Below are positions 22,074 to 35,300 of a stretch of 64,000 bases of DNA, piece by piece. How positions within the stretch are numbered: the first letter of the stretch is position 1; every line of letters starts with the position of its first letter. The notes beneath the pieces were generated by a model. It was not told the DNA's origin and searched no databases. It saw nothing but the letters and a program-made list of their open reading frames with translations. Made by a program: the position numbers and the translations under genes. Source of the DNA: Pelecanus crispus (Eukaryota > Chordata > Aves > Pelecaniformes > Pelecanidae); NCBI RefSeq assembly GCF_030463565.1, contig NC_134646.1, forward strand, positions 16,396,001 through 16,460,000, read 5' to 3'.

Positions 22074-23318
22074 CTATGCTTGATGCCCCCTCTGATTATC
22101 TCCCAGCGTTGCCCTTCTCCTGTCATTCCTATATGGCCTCCCTCTAAAGTTTCGCTGATACTGGTAGCCGTCATCTCTGCTTCTGCTGGGTGGTCCTTTC
22201 CAGGCTTCCTCATTTCTTTGGAACTGGTATCCTCCCCTGCTGGAATAACCCCACTCAAGTCTAGGCCGCCTGCCTCCTCCGTAAGTTTGGTTGTAAAATT
22301 GCTTGGATCTACCACTTCTCAGCATATCGGACACTTCACTCTCATCTTCAGAGCTCTCTTCCCTCGTTCTCTGTGCCCGGCTTTCTGTCTGCAGACTTCC
22401 AGCGCCCTTGGAATCTCTACCTTTATCAGTCTTCTCCTTGCGACTGGGAACGCTATTTTTCAGTTCATTTTTCGGTGGTTCTGCCGACAGCGGCGGAGTG
22501 TTGGGCACTGCTGCCTGCCTCTCGGTCCCCTGCGTTTGCGGAGAACGATTTTGCTGCCCAGCTGTTTTTTGCTTAGCAGGAGAAGCCGAAGGACAAGTTT
22601 GCTCCAACTGAGGTGCCCTAGCTGAAGTTTCTCTCGGGGCGCTGCATTCACCGCTTGCACCAGCCACAGGGAACGGTAGGGTGCTCGAGCCGCCACTGCT
22701 GTTAGTCTTCTGAAGCTCTTCTGCACAGTTTGCCACAGGAACCGGAGGGCTGCACGCCTTAGCCACATACACATTCGCAGAGGTGCTGGCTGTTGCCTCT
22801 TTGTCCTCGGGGGACATGACAACATTAGGTCTTGCTACTGAATTTTCAATGAAACCCTGGACTGGGTACCCATACCAAAAGTGAGGAAAGAAAGGAGGTG
22901 CTATTGGAACAGCTCCTAAAAAGTGATTGTGTCCAAAGGGTGGCTGCGGGAACATACTTTTCCCTCTCAGAGACTCCTCATAGTTTGCGTGCAGAGCTTG
23001 CACTAGATTCTCCGATTCTACGCAGACCTGTCCTTGACTTTCCGACACCTGAGCTGTAGGTATAATCAGAGGCAGCGATGGAGATCTGCTATCAACCTGT
23101 GGAATCTGCCCATTGGATCTGGCCTCGCTCGGAACAGGAAAGTGCCTGTTTGTTCGTGCAGTTTCGTTTTCATTCTGAGTCGGCGGAGCCTCCTGGAACC
23201 AGGGGTTGTGCGCATACACAGGAAGGGACACGTTTGGATACATTCTACAAGCAGCTAAATAGGCCTGGTGCAGGGGATACAAGTAAGAATGGGGTGCCCA
23301 CATGGGACAACTGTATGC
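22074..23318 (-). CDS. OTUD4: OTUD4 coding exon 21 (residues 720-1133 and stop)
   Basis: The last and largest exon. It opens with [20 protein letters not shown], nearly identical to human, passes through a Ser/Pro/Gln-rich middle that differs from human, and ends in [20 protein letters not shown] followed by an Arg/Gly/Tyr-rich tail. The acceptor TTGCAG is preceded by a very long pyrimidine tract (T16 and C-rich). Confidence 0.96.
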   Translation of the reverse strand, partial: AYSCPMWAPHSYLYPLHQAYLAACRMYPNVSLPVYAHNPWFQEAPPTQNENETARTNRHFPVPSEARSNGQIPQVDSRSPSLPLIIPTAQVSESQGQVCVESENLVQALHANYEESLRGKSMFPQPPFGHNHFLGAVPIAPPFFPHFWYGYPVQGFIENSVARPNVVMSPEDKEATASTSANVYVAKACSPPVPVANCAEELQKTNSSGGSSTLPFPVAGASGECSAPRETSARAPQLEQTCPSASPAKQKTAGQQNRSPQTQGTERQAAVPNTPPLSAEPPKNELKNSVPSRKEKTDKGRDSKGAGSLQTESRAQRTREESSEDESEVSDMLRSGRSKQFYNQTYGGGRRPRLEWGYSSRGGYQFQRNEEAWKGPPSRSRDDGYQYQRNFRGRPYRNDRRRATLGDNQRGHQA

Positions 23319-26300
23319 CTGCAAGAGCGGGGGGAAAGGGGAAGGAGAAAAAAAAAAAAAAAAAGAAAGTATTTGGTCTTTTGAATGTTCAGACAGACAT
23401 AATAGCACACAGGTCATTTACCATTTTGAAACAGTTAATTACTGGAAGTAAAGGTTAATTTTATTTACAGCAACTGCCCTCAGTTCTCGTATGTAGGACT
23501 TCAGGATGATGTTCTCGTATTTTGTTTTCCTTCCAAATGCAGTTGCAATGGGCAACAGTTATGACCAGTAAGAAAACCTGGTAGCAATTTCTATATAGTT
23601 AAACACATGATGCTATTAATCAAGCTTCAGCTATGCATTTGAAGACACAGATTTCAAATTAGTTTTCCAGAATTGCAATTTTTAATTTGTAGTTTGCCCT
23701 ACCAGCTCACTTTTCAAAATTCTACGGGATAACAATCAAAACAACAAGAAGTCATACCATGCACATATTTCCACTTTAAAAAAAAAAACCACACACCAAC
23801 ACAACAAAACCAAAACCCTACACCAAGACCCGAAGTTAGATCATTTCCCCAAGGACAATTTGTGAAGATTGAAATACATGTATATATACCCAACCCACAG
23901 ATCAGCTTTCCTAGAAGCTCTTTCATAAAGTAGGGAGATAGGTTTGATTAGAACACACAACACACGTTCCAGCTACTGTGGGAGTCCCACAATGGACACA
24001 CCCCGTTTTCAGCAGCAGCCTTTTCTGTGCCGTTAGCAAACACAAGCTACGTTCACAATACTGAAGTCATCCACCTCAGGCGGGGACCCCCTTCCCTTTC
24101 CTCTCCGTCCTGGTTAACTAACTAGCACACGGTGGCTTATGGCTACGTTGCTCAGACTTAGAGTTTCTAAATGCAGACTTTGCGTTTATACTACAGTACA
24201 TTGCAACTGGTCCAGGAGCATCACTGTAGGATGGTTGTATAATACCATGTGCCAAATATACTTATTTCAGGCCACAGAGAACACCATGCAAGGCAGCTGG
24301 AGGCACAAGGCTGTCTAAGAAAACACTGGAGTAGGCAGAGGGCAAAACCTGGCACCGTCTTGCCTGTGCCATCCATAGAAACAGTCCCTGAAGCAAAGCC
24401 TCCCGAGAAGCCTGCCCAGAGCTCCTCTCAAGGGGAACCAGGCGGTTCACTCTGAACGAGCAGCTGGGAGGCTGTGGGTAACAGCACGGCAGGATCTGGG
24501 ACCAAAGCAGACGGCAGAGGGACAGGGTCATGCAGAAAGTAGCTCCCAGGTCTACCATACTATTTGGTCACCAGCTGAGGAGCACAACTACTAGAAAGGC
24601 ATTCTATGATTCTATGATTCTAAGGGGTACTTGACCAGTAGATGGTGCTGAAGCACCAAAATGACAGACTATATCCTAAATACTACAAAGTACCAGTAAG
24701 GAGAGTCCCAAATCTATGTAGGCTTACAAAACAAACTCTGTTTAAATGTATTGCAGTGACACTTTGCTAACAACTTATGGATCTTCTGTTAAGCAAAGAG
24801 ACTTGCATTAGGCACACAGTTATCAAATCTAAATTTACTTTGTAAGCTGTGCTGAACATTCCCTCTTTCCATGCAGAGACACCGAAGAAAAGCATTACTT
24901 ATGGCCAAAGTCATGTGGAATAAGCCTGAGAGCTCTCAGCACCTTTTCCACAGTAGTTTGCCTGACAGAAGGAGTAAGAGAAGGTAGAAAAGGAACATTT
25001 TTATGTGCAGAAAGGAGAAACTAAGCAAACAACTAGTCCTTACCAAGAAATGGAAAATGTTGCCTTTTTTGGATAAGCCTCTTCCCCAACCACACATGCA
25101 GATTTGTACCGCATATACACATCAACCGCTGCTTAATTACTTAGAAGGTTAGAAGTAAAATACTGTTGTCCTTAACTCAGGCAGAAAGGACAGACATGCA
25201 GGTTACTTCAGGGAGTGTCCACAGGAAAACCTATACTAGGTATTTGTACTGCAATGGCTTTGCCGGTACACAGACATGGCCAAAGTCAGAGGGCCTTTTC
25301 TCTCTTACTGTACACTGCTTCCGAAAGAATGCATCTTCAAACTCACAATGGTTTGCCTGTGAATTTCTAAAGCACAATCTGTTGACTGTATAGCCACAGT
25401 TGGAAGCCAACAGTTCTCACTATCACTGTTGAGATAAATTTTATTTCTGTTGACTTGAACTGCAATGTGGATCACTGTTGGGGTCCCAGTTGATAGAAGA
25501 CAAAATAAGAAAGTATTTCAAATTTGAAGATGAACTTGAAGTGTACAGCTGCAGCAACCAAACTTCTGCACTCTAAGTATTACCAAATACAAGCAAATTT
25601 TATGGTATAACAAACACAAAAACATAAGTAAGTTTGAAGAGTTACCTTCACACCAAGATTGAAGAAAAATCTAAGAATATTCTTATCTAGGGAAAAAAAA
25701 AAAACAGAAAAAGATCTATGAAGACCTAAAATACTACACTTCATCTGATCCAAAAATTAGTCCCTGCATAAAGTGCCATTTCAGTAGAGAAACGGTGGTA
25801 TCAAGTTGCTGCTTGCATGTCTTTGATTTGTTTTGGTTTGGTTTTTTTTTTTGCCACAGTAAGATCTCTAGAACACAACTGCAGTTAAAACTTCAGTTTT
25901 AGCAGTTTGTGGAACTGAATTTCTAGTTTTTAAAGAAATAGTTCAGTAAACAAACACGACCGTGCAGACACGATATGTTCTTTATGGGCATATTCCATAT
26001 TTGTAGTGTGCCAAAACTTGTATTTTCCCAGATCAGTAAGGAAATGCTCAAGAACTTCCAAGCTTTTGATTACAGGAAAAAACCTGTTACTGTAAAAGGA
26101 AGCAGTTGTCCAAAGAAAGTCCTTTACATTCACAAAACCTCAAGTTACGGTGGGTCAAGCTAAGAGCCACATAATGATCATATCAGATTTCTGGGTGTAA
26201 CTACTTAAAATAATGGCAATGTTAGCAATGCAAACTAGAGTTACAACTCTATTCAGTATTCCCTCCCACACCTTAAATCATGGAATGACAACAATTAGAT

Positions 26301-29300
26301 CTTTTGACACAGAATAACAACACTTAAAAAAGCAGCAAGCTGTCTTTATCTCCATTTTAAGAAAAGAAAACCTATTAGGAAAAAGTGGTATAAAATCCAG
26401 ACTTTGTTCTAGCTTCTCACCTTTAGGTAAGTCTTCCCCAGTATTGCACAGGGAGTAAGAGGGTGCAACAGCTCTTTCTCCCTTTTCACTAAAAGGGAAT
26501 CCAGGGTATAGCGGATCCTGATAAGGATTCAGAGTCTGAGGCAAAGGCATTAAAGGCTGGTTAACTGCTTGTAGCGACACAGGAACTCCAGCAACTGGAG
26601 CAGATGTTACCTGAGCCTGTGATACAATAGAGTCAGGTCCCGTTGCTGGGGCTGGCATCAATGAAGAAGCAGGTATTTGGGCTGGAATACCTAAGGGAGA
26701 AAACACATATACACCTCAACTATATGCAATCACAAAAGAAAATGATAGCAGGAAAGCAAGTTTCAAAAGACAGAAGGGAAAAAAAAAAAAAAGAAAAAAA
26801 AAGGTATTCCAGAAGACATAGGAGGAAATTCTCATGTCAGGAAGTTACAAACAAAAGAAGATTTGGCTAAATGTAGAGAAATTTTTTAGAAAGAGTAAAA
26901 CAGTTAAGCTTTCCAGAAATAGCTAAACCCTTCCCGTATTTATTTTTTAAAATTATGAATACCAGAAGAAAATAGGAAGGGAAAAAAAGGGGGCAACAGA
27001 AACTTACAAATGAATCTCTGCAGGTCTCACTCTGACTAGCCATTTACAGTCAGCTCTGAGTCTGAGCTCAGATTAACTGGGCTATGCATCTTCTGTCACA
27101 GATGCGGTCAAGTATGACAGTATTACTACTGTATCATGTGAAGACTGTCTGCCAGTTTGAAAGCCAGTTCTTGTACAGAAACACAACAGCAGGAGAGAAA
27201 GTACAGCACCTGATCTAATGAGCGATACTGAATCTAAGCTAATTCCACATATCAGAAGATAGGCACAGCACAGGAAAACCATTATACTGGCGTTGCAGCT
27301 CAGGTCCGAATGGATCTCATTAGTTCCAGACATACCACACCCAAGGTGAGTCCTCAATGAATCAAGGAGCTTATTACATGGGACACAGAACACAAACACA
27401 CATCAAGCTTCAACATGCTGACCATGTGTTCTACCTTAAGCAGACCCTCAGAATAAGCCCCCTCAAAACCTGATGCTATCCCACTCAGTACAAAAACAAT
27501 TGAGTACGCATCCGTCTTCCACCTTCAGGTAGGGAGTAAAGCAAACTATACACGTGGGCAATCAAAGATCTACGAGAACTCTCACTAGCTTTCAGCAGTG
27601 AGAAACTATATTCCTACAAATGACTGCCTTTGGAATGTGAGGTTATATGAAACAATGTCTCCTGGAGGCATCTTAAATTTAGCAAGACAGTTAAAAGTAT
27701 TTTTCAGGGTTAGTAGTTTCTGATTTATGTTAATATTTCTTCAAACCTGCTGGTCCATAGGTTGTTGGCTCACTTGGCCAAGCTGGCACGATGGCTGGTA
27801 CGGAAGGCACTGCTGGAGGTAAATGCACCTCAGAAAAGACTGGTGAGGGAGTTATGCTTGGTAAGCATTCTGTCAGGTTCTATAAAAACAAAGAGATCAC
27901 ATGAAATTATTCTAAATCACCGCTGTTGGTGACCCCTAACATGTCTGACTTGTTAGATGACTTGATGACTCAGTATTATCCAGACTCCACCATCACCACA
28001 GCAAAATATTAACTAGTAACATGTCAGGCTGTATACATGACAGAGATAAGTTACATCACTGCGTGAAGAACTCTGCACTACGTTCTATCCAGAATGTGCC
28101 TGTACCACAGCCAGCCATCAGTGTTATAACCACCTCCACAAGCATTAAATTTAGTATCTCCCACCCAAAAGAAAAGCCACCCTCACAAACAATTACCAAT
28201 AACCTTGGAGAAACCTGAAAAAGCAAAGGTAAAGAATTTAAAGTGAAAAGCATGGTTATCTTAGCAGAAAGGTATGAAATAACCCCCCTCTCAGAGGAAA
28301 AAGGATATACTTCTACTTTTCTATCACGGGTTGTCCTTTTACATTCTTTATGTTGGATGTAACAGATTCCTAACTGTAAATATGAAATTTTAGCATTATC
28401 GCCACAGAAATGACTATGTCATTAAAAGCCAGTATTATAATACATACGTGGCGGTGATGAAGCTCCCCTTTGTCTGAAGTCTCCTGACTGGAAAACTTTG
28501 AAATCAAACAAACATTTCTTACTTGCTCAGCAAGAATCGGAGAATCTGTTTTTACTTGTTCCAAAGGAGATGAAGCTTTTGGGTAACTCTCATCTTGACT
28601 ATTCTTCTAAAGCAAAGTTAGAAACAACAGACACAGCTAGTGTAATAGTAAAATTTATTTTTCAAAGATTCATTCAAAGATATTAAACCACACTACATAC
28701 AAAGTGGGCTAAGCACCCAATCACTGTTATACTAGTGTAACATTTTGCTCATTGAAAGGACAGCAAAGGTTAAAAGCCAACAAGAGGCCACAAATCTTCG
28801 CTGAACTTCAGAGATCATGGTCTGTTAGCACAGTAGCCATTAGTAAACATCAGATCTTTCATGGTCCCATTATACTGAAAGTACAGACTGTACTAAGCAA
28901 TTACAAATCCAGATTCGTAAGTGGTCTCGATAGCCCAGATTTGAGAACTCAGATTGCACAGAAAGACTATAAGTATGGGTTACAGGGGCTGAGGAAAGCT
29001 GACAGCAATACAAGCCTCCAACCTTAGAAGTATTTCACTAAAAGCTGTAAAGCAGCAGCAGCAGCAATCACAGCTCTAAAGGCAGCTATTGCTCTGCTAA
29101 TCATGTATCAGAGAAGCAATAACATTAAAAAAAAATTTGGTCTTTTCTTTAAGATTACCTCAGATGAATTTGGCTCAAGCTTCTGACTTAAGTGGATCTG
29201 CCTGGAATTTGACTCTGTAACACCAAGACATAACCTAGTAAATGAACCATTACACCATTTATGGCTATCACAACTTAAGCCAGTTAAAAGTTTGTCTTTC

Positions 29301-32300
29301 CAAAGTTAAACCTTCAAAACAAAACCTACCTCAGCACATATTACTTCAGAAAACTTAAACTTCCATTTTTATCAAAGATCATAGCATCCTAAAATAAACA
29401 GTTGCTAGGGCAGTAACAGAGCAGCTACTTCAGCCTGGGGTTTCAAAGCTCTACAGGAGTTCTTTACTGATGTTTATTAACCATTTCAGTGATGCCTGGG
29501 GGAAGCAGGAAAGAAATGTACCAGTCTCTCTCAACACCTATCATTCATCCTAAATCCCTCCTAGTGAAAAAGAAGTAAGTTCGTACTTTGCTTAAAGGGA
29601 AAATGTTTTGATCTGCATTTCCATATTCAAGCATTAACATAACAGAAGCTTAAAGTTTTGTCTACTTTTGACTTGAGTAAAAGATAGATCAGTTTAGAAG
29701 GTTTCAGTGGTTCAAAGATCTAGAGTTTTGAGACTGATGCAGAAAGTTTAATTCCTCAAGCACCAGCAAACACTTGGCGGGGGGGGGCAGTGTTGAAAAA
29801 CAGTCATGGCGTAATCTCCATATAGTAAGACCTGTACAATTTTTTCACATTCTAGCTTATGTTCAAATCTGGTTACCACTGCTTGTCAATCAAATTCATG
29901 CACGTAAGTTTAATAGTAGCTGCTGAAGAGATATGCACTTTTTAAAAGCTTAGTATATGCACCATCACAACTAGACAACAATGTAAATTAAAACCATATT
30001 GATTATGAGAATTACTGCCAATTTCCCAAGCACCAATAGGAATCTCTAAATACTCAGAAGGAAGTAAGAGTTTATTCCTGTAGGATTTTTAACCTAATTT
30101 CAGAAGAGGCAACACAATCCAGAGCGTCACAAAAAACAGAGAAAGCTGTACGTGCCATGCACTTCAGCAAAACTTATCATGACACTGTAGTAAAGAGCTT
30201 TCTCTACATCAACATTCTTTTTGGCATTGCTGATGAAACAAGTTTTCAAATGAAACAAGTTTTGAGATGTGTGGAGAATGAAAAATAGGTAACATGAGTA
30301 CTTGTGAGACTATTCAAGAAGGCATTACATGTTGGAAGAGGGGCTAAGGAGCACAAGTATCATTAATACACAACAGCAATGCCTCTGCTGTTGCCAGAAC
30401 TAAGGGAACAAAAAAACCCAAACAAACAAACAAAAAATCAAAAAACAGAGGGAAGGAACAGCTTCTAAGAGGAGGCTAACAGGCTTATTATTATTTAGTC
30501 AGGGGGTGGGGGGAAGTGGAAGAAGCCACGACCAAATTCAGTGTTTAGTTATGGCAAAGCTGACGGGGGGGGGGGGGGGGGGGGGGGGGCGAGAAACAAA
30601 ACAAAACAACAAAAAAACCCACCTATCAGTTGCATTTAGCAAAGATTTACTACCTCCCTCCTGACAACTACAGCTTTCACCTATTACTGCCATGTTCCAC
30701 TCCCTCACAGAACAGGAAAAGCTTAGAGTCAATGAAGAGAAGCTAAAGAGTGTTATAACAGACTGTGGGGAAGGAGAAAACCCAAACAAATTTTGACCAT
30801 GTGACAGCTCTTTCAACTGTGAACAGGGGGATTTTTTTCAACTCTTCTGTACACCACCTTCTCCCTCTTTCCATACTGTTGTATGCTAATTCTTAACCAT
30901 GCTGCACTGAATACTTTTACCTGCTTTTCTCCTGACTCCAGTAAGCACTCTTGATACTCCTGCCACTGGAACTTTCTGCCACGCTCACTAGAATTTCAAC
31001 AGGATCTAATTTAGGGTGGCTCCGATAGTCTTTTCATTTCTCTCATTCCTCTTCCCATTTACTACAAAAATCCCAGCAAGGAGCCTGCTCTCTCAGCCAC
31101 ATTCACAAAGCAGGAAAACATGTACTTTCTTCCCAAACCACACCTTTGCTACCTTGAGCCTAGCTGTTTGGCACTATTATGATAATTTTCCCCTCACTGC
31201 ATAAACAGATGCCCCATCTTGAATAAATTCTGGGGCTGGTAATAAAACGAGCAAACAAAAAACCCCCTTGATCTAAAAACATTTATTTTTACCTTTATCC
31301 TTCTGCTCTTCCACCTCTGCTGTCCACTTGCTGATTCTTCTCTCATTATTTGAGAACTTTTTCTGGTTTAAATTATCCACAGTCTGTGTAGCAGCCTGAC
31401 AAACTGACTGATTCTAAAGAAGTTTACAAAAGCAGAAATATTAATTTATATAAGAAGTCCGATGACACTTTGCCATCATCTGATATGATACTATTATGCC
31501 TTCATGACACATAATACTTATCTCTGTGATAGGCAGAAAGGTTGGGGGGACGGGGAAAGCAGTCTTGATCAGTATTCATTCAGATTCATACACTCTTTCA
31601 TTCATCACTAAATTTTGCAAAGTGTCCTTTAAAAGCATTCGTCATTAGTTTATATGACAAACAAACTGCTTCACTTGGACAATATCCGCTTTAAAATCAT
31701 ATCCTCCTTCTGCAGGTGAGCAAATGCAGCATACTGTCTACCACAGCTCGGAGAGAGAGAGAGCAACCTCTGTCCATTAGGCTTCCGTCTTAGCCTGCTC
31801 TTTGCAGTGCAGAAGAGCTGTACACGTCTTCTCGATTACACCAATTTAAGTAATTACTGCTCAAGAACTGAAAGATACGGTGCAGGAAGTCACTTCCACA
31901 AAGCAAGAGATTTAAGGCCCATCTTTCACCTATTCATTCCTCCCAGCCCACTTCTTGTTTCTGTTTGCCTTAGGATTTAAATCCAAAAAGCCCCACATGT
32001 CTCTAGAATAAACCTATGGGGACAGCAAGCTCTTTACCCAGAGGATCTGCTCGCTCCCTGAGACTCCGATGCACTTTAAAAATTGCATCAATAGAGTAAT
32101 TTCTCAGAATCCAAAGGCTACATTCTTCCCTAAGATGTAGACAAGTCCATTGAAGCCAGCTAGCTCCACACGAGTAAAAGAGCAAGTCTGACAATTTGCA
32201 TTACTTGTGACACCAGGCAAGTTCTCACACCAGTAAGTTCTCAGGCTAAAAAGAAAAGTCACTTATAAATGAAGCAGGTTTTATGTGAACCAAATCAGAA

Positions 32301-35300
32301 ACAATCACCTAGTCACCTCTAATTCAAGCACCACAGTGCCATTTTACTGAGCTATTTCTCAGTTAAATTAAACTGTACTTCAGAGCAAGTTCTGTCCTCA
32401 CCTTGAGGTTTGATCCCACCATACAAGAAAAAGACAACATCTGAGTAACTGTAAGGGAGTGCAAAGCCTTCCAAAGACAGGAGGAACATGAAGAAAGAAG
32501 CCCACAGCTTCAGAAGCTCACATCTACCATAATTACAGGCCTAAAGAACTGTGTATGGTGGACATCAATTATTCCCAGGGAAACTACCATGTACGTGTCT
32601 TATCTTGAATATATAAAGCACTGTAGATTCACATATTTCTATGTGGAAAGTGAGTGTAAAGAACATATCCTTAACTTTTGAATTGTATTGTAATGCAAGG
32701 ACAGCAAAACAATAATTGCTAATTAAAGGTTCACGGGCAAGTATGAAAAATCCACTATTAACTACAATTAAAAAAGCCACATACATTGGAAAGAGCAGGA
32801 AAAGCTTGTTCATCCCTCTGCTGGATCTCATAAAGTGAACGAGATTCTTCTATAGCCTGTTTCTCCCTGCGTTCCTCTGGAGACAGGCCAAAGTAGTTAC
32901 AATCTCTGCTCCCATGGTTCAGATCCTCAGTTCTCTCCCGGTCTGGTTTTCTGTAAAGGAAAAAATTAAACAGTATCACTTCAACAAAGAAATTCACCAG
33001 TATCAAACACAATACAAACTCATGGTTTAGAAAGAAGATAATTATATAGCACTGCTTATGTGATTCCACATATACCAGATCCCTTTCTGCCCACTGCAAG
33101 TTACCCATATGCATAAAATTTAAGGGAAAGAATGGATTTTGTCCATGATTTATTCAGTTCAATACAATTTTGAAAGACTTAATCCAAATGGTAACTTTAG
33201 ATCATAGTTAAAAACCAAACACCTACATCAAGCGATCTAATCCATTTCTGTGCCAATTGAGTACTGACCACCCCCCCATCTACTATCTATGAACATGCAA
33301 GAGCAAGTTGGGGAAGAAGATTTCTGTAAATAAAACAAAAGGGAAAATGGATTATAATTTTCAATGTCTGAAGCATCACTACACAAAATTAACATCACTG
33401 TTTCAGCTGTCTGAATTATTTAACTGAACATTTTAGGGTACTCATGTATGTAGGTGAAAGGTAGAAGAATGCCCTTAAAAGTTGCATGTGGCAGACTCCA
33501 AAGACACCCCAGCCCCATTTATTCCACAAGGAGTTAAGATACAGAAGAGTGACAGGAGACCATGAAGAGCTTGGGTTGTAGCCAAGTACAGAATACTCGT
33601 TTAGATAGGACAGAAGAGTGGCAATGATGAAAACAGAAACCCTGCTGCAGCAGCACAAGTCAAAAAAATCACTACCAACAAATGCAGGCAAAATGCTGGT
33701 CTCATACTCCTTCAAGTGATCAGTCATAACATGGAGCAGTCCTCTATGATAGGTTCTGCAGAAGCTGAAGGAAGATCTTAGCCATGCCCAAGAAGCACTA
33801 TGTGCAACATTACTTCAGCCCCAACCAGAAAAAAACCCAACATCCACTTTCCAAGAAGAAGCTGCAGTTTGGTGTACGGTGCTTCCAGGGGAGATGCTGC
33901 CATGCAAGAAAAAAAGTGGGAGCTCATGATGGCAGCAATTTTGAAAAAGGTTTAAAAAATTAAAGAAAAGAATTATTTTTCCTGTGCTTGTGTGTATTCT
34001 TACAGACTTGGAACACTTCTTAAGAATTCAATGGCAATATATTTCAGAAGAGCATGTTGGAAGGATCTCAAGCAGGCACCTGGGCTTCAAGAAGCTTAGC
34101 CAGAGTTCCAGATAAGGATGTTATTTGTAGTTTTACCTTACAGTTTGGGAAGGATTCCTGCCTGGAGCTTTTTGCTCAGTTGAGGTCTGATGAGGTTGGG
34201 ATCCAGAACATAAGAACTGATGCTGCCTGGTTCCCACAGTATGCTGAAGTCTAGGAGGTAGTGCTGACTGGGGTTTTATTGACTTGCTCTGATTCTTTGG
34301 CCCTCTGCAATCTGCATCTGTAATAAAAACATGAAAACAGGTTTGTTTGGTTTTTTTTAAGCTCTTTGGGACAAAACATCTGACAATAAAGATTCTGCCA
34401 CACAAAGACAGGTACAATCCTACCAGGCTGAGCATTCTGCCCCCATGTTGGGAAAAACTTTTTTATCTTCTTCCCTGGCACAGTGTTCCAGCCCTCCATA
34501 GGAGAGGCCTGTGGAAGAGGTTTAAGGCTCTTCAGTGAGACAGCATGCCTAAAAAACAAGGAATTAGGGAGGGAAAAATATCTTAAAGATATTGCAGATA
34601 TGCAGACTGGGGCTTGCATAAATTAATACCACATTTATTAAGAGCGATGGATCTTTCCATTTTTGAGAACATTGCATTCAAAGTCCTTTGTTCTTTATGA
34701 TTACACTCAAGCAATGTGTAGAAGAACAAACCTTTTTTTTTTTTTTTTTTTAAAAATAAAACTCTCTCTGGTAAGTTGATGCAAACTTATCCAGTAAAGA
34801 ATGACCAGCCATTTGTGAAGTGAGTATTATAATGTCTTCAGGACGGACAGAAAAGGAGAATGATCAGAAAAAGCAATATATGCAGATAAGTTTATCACAA
34901 ACACTACAACAGATGTCAAGATTGAAAAACATTATATTGGTGGTTTATATCCTAGAGCAATTACTGCATTTTTAATTGAGGATGCTACACGATGTCCAAG
35001 CAACTGTTTACATTATTTGAAAGGAAGACATTAAAATCTATAATGGACAGTTCAAATCAGGTTAAATCTCAATTTAAAAGGGAACAAACTGTGAGACAAT
35101 CTTCAGATCTCACAACAGGGGTTTTTTGTTGTTTTGGTTTGGGGGTTTTTTGGGTGTTTTTTGGTTTTTGGTTTGTTTTGTTTTTTTTTTTACAGAAGAA
35201 GATCATGTGAGATTAATGGGCATCTTCTTCCTTCCCTCATTTACCTTGACTGGAAGTATTTCCTCTTCCCTACCCCACTCAACTGTGGGGTTCCCCCCCC

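Noticed and set aside
32761-32784. Short peptide tail after OTUD4 exon 14 ending in a stop
   Set aside because: It is read-through past a good GTATGT donor; the exon phase joins exactly to the next exon.
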